Assembly: GCA_900540625.1 (NCBI GenBank)
Contig: UQGP01000057.1
Coordinates: 1-10,045 of the forward strand
Reading direction: 5' to 3'
Origin: an uncultured Porphyromonadaceae bacterium
GTDB taxonomy: Bacteria; Bacteroidota; Bacteroidia; Bacteroidales; Muribaculaceae
DNA length: 10,045 nucleotides
Positions 6,830-10,045 of the stretch are shown in pieces. Each line of letters opens with the position of its first letter. Within the stretch, counting starts at the first letter, position 1. The notes under the pieces were generated by a model, which worked only from the letters and a program-made list of their open reading frames with translations, ran no database searches and was not told the origin of the DNA. A program made the translations under genes and the position numbers.

Positions 6830-7591
6830 GTGAAAATCAAAAAGATACTCATCTCGCAGCCGAAGCCGGCATCCGAGAAGTCGCCATACTACGATCTCGC
6901 CGAAAAATTCGGCGTCGAAATGGTTTTTCATCCCTTTATCAAAGTTGAAGGACTATCCGCTCGCGAATTTCGCCAGCAGAAGGTCAGCATTCCCGACTTT
7001 ACAGCCATAATTTTCACTGCGAAGACCGCCGTGGACCATTTCTTCCGCCTATGTGAAGAGATGCGTCTCGTTATGCCCGACACAATGAAGTACTTCTGCA
7101 CAACCGAGACCATCGCATTGTATCTGCAGAAATACATCGTGTTCCGCAAACGCAAAATTTTCTCCGCCAAGACCGGCAAACTCGCCGATTTGATGCCGTT
7201 TATCACCAAGCACAAGAACGAACGCTACATCCTCGCCGTCTCCGATGTAAGCAACGGTGACGACTCCAAGATGCTGGACAATGCCAAGATAAATTACGCA
7301 CGCGCCGTGATGTACCGCACCGTGCCCAACGAGTTCCCCGACGACACCAAATTCGACTACGATATGCTGGTGTTCTTCAGCCCTCAAGGCATCAACTCGC
7401 TGCTCAAGAATTTCCCGGACTTCAAGCAGGGTGATGTAGTCATCGCCGCTTTCGGCACCGCCACCGCCGCCGCCGTCAAAGATGCCGGGCTGCGTCTGGA
7501 CATCGAAGCACCCACCAAGGAATCGCCGTCCATGGCCTCGGCCATCAATCGATACCTTGACTCGATAAGCGAAGAAGAGGCCGCCGAATAA
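6830..7591 (+). CDS. hemD: Uroporphyrinogen-III synthase family protein
   Basis: HemD cyclises and rearranges hydroxymethylbilane to uroporphyrinogen III, the branch point for haem, sirohaem and cobalamin. The 253 residues form the two-domain fold expected for the family. Visible traits: KILISQPKP at the N-terminus, IIFTAKTAVDHFF (60-72; the F(T/S)SxNAV segment), VFFSPQGINSLLKNFP (181-196; the (T/S)Sxxxxxx segment of the second domain), VVIAAFGTATAAAVKDAGL (203-221) and APTKESPSMASAI (227-239; APxxPSxxxL-like end). The GTG at 6830 is the start, as it lies 27 bases after an in-frame TAA and the protein begins in the normal place for Bacteroidales homologues. AGG at 6824-6826 is a weak, very close ribosome site. 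It is followed 26 bases later by a hairpin and then rnpA. HemD sequences diverge fast, so catalytic activity cannot be judged from motifs alone. Confidence 0.87.
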   Translation: MKIKKILISQPKPASEKSPYYDLAEKFGVEMVFHPFIKVEGLSAREFRQQKVSIPDFTAIIFTAKTAVDHFFRLCEEMRLVMPDTMKYFCTTETIALYLQKYIVFRKRKIFSAKTGKLADLMPFITKHKNERYILAVSDVSNGDDSKMLDNAKINYARAVMYRTVPNEFPDDTKFDYDMLVFFSPQGINSLLKNFPDFKQGDVVIAAFGTATAAAVKDAGLRLDIEAPTKESPSMASAINRYLDSISEEEAAE

Positions 7592-7612
7592 AAGCCCCAC
7601 GCACAACCTAAC

Positions 7613-7643
7613 TTGTCGTGCCGCGACTTACCCGGCACGACAA
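7613..7643 (+). terminator. Perfect 11-bp hairpin between hemD and rnpA
   Basis: TTGTCGTGCCG (7613-7623) and CGGCACGACAA (7633-7643) are exact inverted copies around a 9-base loop. The stem is G+C-rich and starts 22 bases after the hemD stop. Only a broken pyrimidine stretch (CTCCATTCTT) follows, so it is either a weak terminator or attenuator of hemD, or a structured leader or processing site for the rnpA-yidD message. It covers the GTG at 7618, arguing against that codon as the rnpA start. Confidence 0.6.
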
Positions 7644-7677
7644 CTCCATTCTTATACACACCTACGACCAAGCGACC

Positions 7678-8103
7678 ATGCCCGCACTGACATTGCAACG
7701 ACGCCAAAGATTGCGTGGCACCACCACGCTCGATGCACTGTTTACCGCCAAAGACGGTTCGGACGGCATCGGCAAAGCCCTGGCATACCCGTTGCGTGCC
7801 GTATGGCGCCGAAGCGATGACACCAAGGCCGACATCGCCTTCATGGTCAATATACCCAAACGCCGCCTGCGCCACGGCGTCGACCGTGTACAGATGCGTC
7901 GGCGCATCCGCGAAGCCATGCGTCTGTCCATGCCGCGTCCCGACAACCGCGCCGACGAGCGCCACATCCAATTGGCCATAATCTACGTAGCCGACAGAGT
8001 TCTGCCATACACGCGGGTACTGGGCGCGGTAAAACGCATACTTGCCGCCCTGCCGCCACTGCCGGTATCGCCCGAAGCCGCCGCCGAGGACGGCGACAAG
8101 TGA
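7678..8103 (+). CDS. rnpA: Ribonuclease P protein component
   Basis: RnpA is the small basic protein that binds the RNase P RNA and helps it remove 5' leaders from precursor tRNAs. From the ATG at 7678 the protein has 141 residues. It opens with LQRRQRLRGTTTLDALF (6-22), the normal LxxxxRLRxxxxFxxLF start, followed by YPLRAVW (37-43) and the basic region FMVNIPKRRLRHGVDRVQMRRRIREAMRL (55-83), which is the RNA-binding RNR signature. The frame is also open from a GTG at 7618, but those 20 extra residues are unlike the family and the GTG sits in a hairpin stem. In the signature the usual Arg-Asn is Arg-Val (70-71) and the usual Lys-Arg is Arg-Arg, a departure from the textbook pattern. The end, SPEAAAEDGDK, is an acidic tail. 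The last four bases overlap the yidD start (GTGA). Confidence 0.93.
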   Translation: MPALTLQRRQRLRGTTTLDALFTAKDGSDGIGKALAYPLRAVWRRSDDTKADIAFMVNIPKRRLRHGVDRVQMRRRIREAMRLSMPRPDNRADERHIQLAIIYVADRVLPYTRVLGAVKRILAALPPLPVSPEAAAEDGDK

Positions 8104-8375
8104 AATCACCGATACGCATCTTAGCGGTCGGGATGCGTGCCGTCACGCGTGGCGTCCGAGCCATATTTGTCGCACTGCTATGCGCCCCCATATACTTTTA
8201 CCGCGTCTGCATCTCGCCGCTCACGCCGCCGTCATGCCGTTTTACGCCCACTTGCAGCCGTTACGCGCTCGAAGCCATCAAAAAACACGGTCCCATACGC
8301 GGACTTTGGCTGGCCATACGCCGCATACTGCGCTGCCATCCTTGGGGCGGAAGCGGATACGACCCCGTGCCATAA
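8100..8375 (+). CDS. yidD: Membrane protein insertion efficiency factor YidD
   Basis: YidD is a small protein at the inner face of the cytoplasmic membrane that assists YidC-dependent insertion of membrane proteins. The 91 residues match the family along nearly their whole length: a hydrophobic, amphipathic N-terminus (IFVALLCAPIYFYRVCISPL, 22-41), then PPSCRFTPTCSRYALEAIKKHG (43-64) and RILRCHPWGGSGYDPVP (75-91). The three family cysteines are at 46, 52 and 79. The start is GTG at 8100, which overlaps the rnpA stop as GTGA. This coupling of rnpA and yidD is common in bacteria. The usual partners rpmH and yidC are not here, as is normal for Bacteroidales. Confidence 0.96.
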   Translation: MKSPIRILAVGMRAVTRGVRAIFVALLCAPIYFYRVCISPLTPPSCRFTPTCSRYALEAIKKHGPIRGLWLAIRRILRCHPWGGSGYDPVP

Positions 8376-8420
8376 CAGGCACGCCCGAACATCTTCCCTA
8401 CCATACGACACAATCCAACG

Positions 8421-9035
8421 ATGAAAACAATACTGACTCCGCCGCCGCTACCTACACCGATACCGGCCGACATCCACACCCATCGTCATGACATCAATGA
8501 CGGCTCGGCAGTAGTGAACATCGCATTGGAAGCCGTACCTCCTATACCGCCGACACTTTTTAGTGCCGGAATACACCCGTGGGAGGCAGACAAGGCCACC
8601 GACATCACATGGACATGGCTCGAAGATGTACTCTCCAACCCCAATGCATACGCCATAGGCGAAGCCGGCCTCGACCTGCGACACGGCCCGAATATAGACG
8701 TGCAACTACCGGTATTCAGGCGCCAAGCATTCATGGCCGACGATTTGGCCAAGCCGTTGATAGTACACATTGTAGGCGCATACGACAACCTTTACGATGT
8801 CCAAAGGGAAGTAATGCGGCGCAACGGCGGACGTACGCCGCTATGGATAATCCACGGATTCAGAGGACGGCCCGAATTGGCGCGTCAACTACTTGACCAC
8901 GGTATGTACATTTCCATGGGCATACGACACAATCCGACCGCCATCGCCGTCATTCCACGCGACCGACTGCTTGCCGAAACAGACGATGACCCCACAGCCA
9001 ACATCGCCGACATCCGCAACGCCCTCGGTCTTTAA
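8421..9035 (+). CDS. Short TatD-family metal-dependent hydrolase
   Basis: This is an amidohydrolase-superfamily protein of the TatD group, which includes metal-dependent DNases. All expected metal-site residues are visible: HTH (His19 and His21 in ADIHTHRH), Glu81 (GEAGLDL), His116 (PLIVHIVGA), His145 (WIIHGFRG) and Asp188 (LLAETDDDP). The SAGIHPW motif (48-54) is the family's GxHP. At 204 residues it is about 50-60 shorter than a typical TatD of about 260. The loss is mainly in the first quarter of the barrel and in the C-terminal helices. It starts 45 bases after yidD with no Shine-Dalgarno and is the last gene of the + strand run. Nuclease activity is an inference from the family; the true substrate could differ. 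The tatD symbol is withheld because of the divergence and short length. Confidence 0.88.
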   Translation: MKTILTPPPLPTPIPADIHTHRHDINDGSAVVNIALEAVPPIPPTLFSAGIHPWEADKATDITWTWLEDVLSNPNAYAIGEAGLDLRHGPNIDVQLPVFRRQAFMADDLAKPLIVHIVGAYDNLYDVQREVMRRNGGRTPLWIIHGFRGRPELARQLLDHGMYISMGIRHNPTAIAVIPRDRLLAETDDDPTANIADIRNALGL

Positions 9036-9107
9036 CCGACATTCAACCTAATACATTTCGAAGAACCCGCCCTCCCCGATGCCGGTATCACACACTATAT
9101 TGCACAA

Positions 9108-9142
9108 GGCAGAGGCCGTGGGGTATTCCAACAGCCTCTGCC
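9108..9142. terminator. Hairpin between convergent genes, possible bidirectional terminator
   Basis: GGCAGAGGC (9108-9116) and GCCTCTGCC (9134-9142) form a perfect 9-bp stem. Further pairing inside the loop is possible (GTGG with CCAAC, with a bulge). The hairpin lies midway between the TatD-like gene, which ends at 9035, and the end of the minus-strand LRR gene at 9168. No clear T-run is present on either strand, so termination is likely but not proved. A second, outer pair of arms, TATTGCAC (9098-9105) and GTGCAATA (9171-9178), flanks it; the right arm lies inside the last codons of the LRR gene. Confidence 0.6.
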
Positions 9143-9167
9143 CTCTATATCAATATACTCAGAATTG

Positions 9168-10045
9168 TCAGTGCAATACCTTGGTGCATCGGCGAGTGCC
9201 GTCGCTGTAGACGTCCGTGCGGATGGTGATGCCGCGCTCGGCCGGTGCTTCGAGACGTCTGCCGTACAGGTCGTGGTATTCGGTGGCAACGACTTGAGCA
9301 TCGTCCGTCGTCACGTCACTCACGCCGTCCTTGATGGGCAAGATATTCTTGAACTTTTTCCATTCCGAAGCGGCCTTGTATGCCTCGATAGCTTCTTCGG
9401 GCACGTACAACGTGGCGCGGTCGTACATGTAATCTTCGAAGGCACTGCCGCTTGTCTCCGGCGGAACATCGTACTCGCATGTAATCTTTTTCACAGAAGT
9501 CGTATTCCAGCAGAATCCCGGACCTAAATACGGCGTGGCGCCATCAATCTTTGATTTCGTAATCTTGATACTTTCCAACTTGGGCGTTTCTATTGCGCGA
9601 CTACCGAATTGCACCGAGCCGGGGATTGTCAACTCGGTATTGTTGCACCTAATCAGCTTTTTCTCAGCTAGATGCGTTCCGACATATTGTACTCCATCCT
9701 CTATGATAAGTTTTTCGGCTTCGATGCCGGCAGCGGCCGAAACAACCTTAATCGTTCCGGGGAGGGTCATCGTAGCGCCGGGTACAACGTATTTCATCGC
9801 GCCGATGTATTCCACGGTCTTAGGAATATTGATGGCCTTGATGGTGTTGTGCGAGCCGCCGAAATTTCGGTTGAAACCGATTACTTTCAGACCTTCGGGC
9901 AAGGATATCTCCAAGTCCGAGCTTTCGTTCTCGGAATACTCGGAAAGCCACATAAATCCGAATACGGGATACTCCGTGCCGTTGATGGTGACTTTCTCGG
10001 GCACGGTGATTTTGCCGGAATACTTCACGCTTTCATCATTATTCG
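9168..10045 (-). CDS. BspA-type leucine-rich-repeat surface protein (N-terminus outside window)
   Basis: This is a probable secreted or surface protein with BspA-like leucine-rich repeats (LRR_5), a type often linked to binding of host or matrix proteins. The frame is open to the right edge: codons for N-N-D-E-S precede the GTG at 10028-10026, so that GTG is an internal Val rather than a start. Numbered from that codon, repeat-like strands are ITVPEKVTINGTEYPV (7-22), ISLPEGLKVIG (41-51), INIPKTVEYIGAM (67-78), LIIEDGVQYVG (107-117), LTIPGSVQFGSRA (133-145) and LESIKITKSK (151-160). ATLYVPEEAIEAYKAASEWKKFKNIL (205-230) is the usual cap after BspA repeats. The tail, EYHDLYGRRLEAP...GITIRTDVYSDGTRRCTKVLH, resembles the short C-terminal domain (YDLxGRRV...G.YI...KVL) seen on many exported Bacteroidales proteins. 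The stop is TGA at 9170-9168. It converges on the TatD-like gene. Confidence 0.88.
   Translation of the reverse strand, partial: NNDESVKYSGKITVPEKVTINGTEYPVFGFMWLSEYSENESSDLEISLPEGLKVIGFNRNFGGSHNTIKAINIPKTVEYIGAMKYVVPGATMTLPGTIKVVSAAAGIEAEKLIIEDGVQYVGTHLAEKKLIRCNNTELTIPGSVQFGSRAIETPKLESIKITKSKIDGATPYLGPGFCWNTTSVKKITCEYDVPPETSGSAFEDYMYDRATLYVPEEAIEAYKAASEWKKFKNILPIKDGVSDVTTDDAQVVATEYHDLYGRRLEAPAERGITIRTDVYSDGTRRCTKVLH

Noticed and set aside
7618..7677. GTG at 7618 as the rnpA start
   Set aside because: The codon sits inside a perfect hairpin stem, and the 20 added residues do not resemble RnpA. The ATG at 7678 fits the family.
7384..8109. A 241-codon open frame on the minus strand across hemD and rnpA
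   Set aside because: It lies antisense to two well-recognised genes, has a Gly/Tyr/Val-rich composition typical of shadow frames in G+C-rich DNA, and shows no family motif.
10026..10028. GTG as the start of the LRR protein
   Set aside because: The frame is open further upstream to the window edge and no signal peptide follows the GTG, so the gene is cut by the window rather than starting there.
1..10045. CRISPR arrays, tRNA or rRNA genes, insertion sequences, prophage or toxin-antitoxin genes
   Set aside because: I read for these on both strands and saw no repeat-spacer pattern, tRNA-like fold, transposase motif or short toxin-antitoxin pair.

Overview
The window looks like chromosomal DNA from a member of the Bacteroidales, most likely a Muribaculaceae-type gut bacterium. 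The grounds are the gene content and gene order (DUF4271 - hemD - rnpA - yidD - TatD-like), the near absence of Shine-Dalgarno sequences, perfect matches to the Bacteroidetes -7 promoter element TAnnTTTG, and a BspA-type leucine-rich-repeat protein with a Bacteroidales-style C-terminal tail. The DNA is G+C-rich by eye. The family assignment is an inference; the order is well supported.

Layout. Positions 1-680 hold the 3' part of a tRNA-dihydrouridine synthase (dusB), followed 25 bases later by an exported DUF2807 (head GIN) protein, then a WzxC-like polysaccharide flippase (1509-3029). A 256-base gap follows, with a 15-base direct repeat at 33-base spacing and a candidate promoter. It leads into an AEC-family permease (3286-4227). 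After a 175-base gap with a 12-bp hairpin overlapping a perfect -7 element come panB (pantothenate synthesis) and a LOG-family phosphoribohydrolase, overlapping by one base. Positions 5846-9035 hold a run of five + strand genes: the DUF4271 membrane protein, uroporphyrinogen-III synthase (hemD), RNase P protein (rnpA), the membrane insertion factor yidD and a short TatD-like hydrolase. A hairpin terminator candidate then separates this run from a convergent, incomplete leucine-rich-repeat surface protein on the minus strand (9168-10045).

How the genes fit together. Most are housekeeping: tRNA modification and processing, coenzyme A precursor synthesis, membrane protein insertion and a tetrapyrrole enzyme. 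Around them are envelope functions (flippase, exported GIN protein, permease, surface LRR protein). rnpA and yidD overlap by four bases, as in many bacteria. hemD probably has its own promoter, whose -7 element lies inside the DUF4271 coding sequence.

I see no phage, insertion sequence, CRISPR array, tRNA or rRNA gene, and no convincing undescribed multi-gene system. The best leads are small: a promoter embedded in a conserved protein motif, a perfect hairpin in the rnpA leader, a hairpin overlapping the panB promoter, a degenerate RNase P signature and the spaced repeat at 3105-3152.
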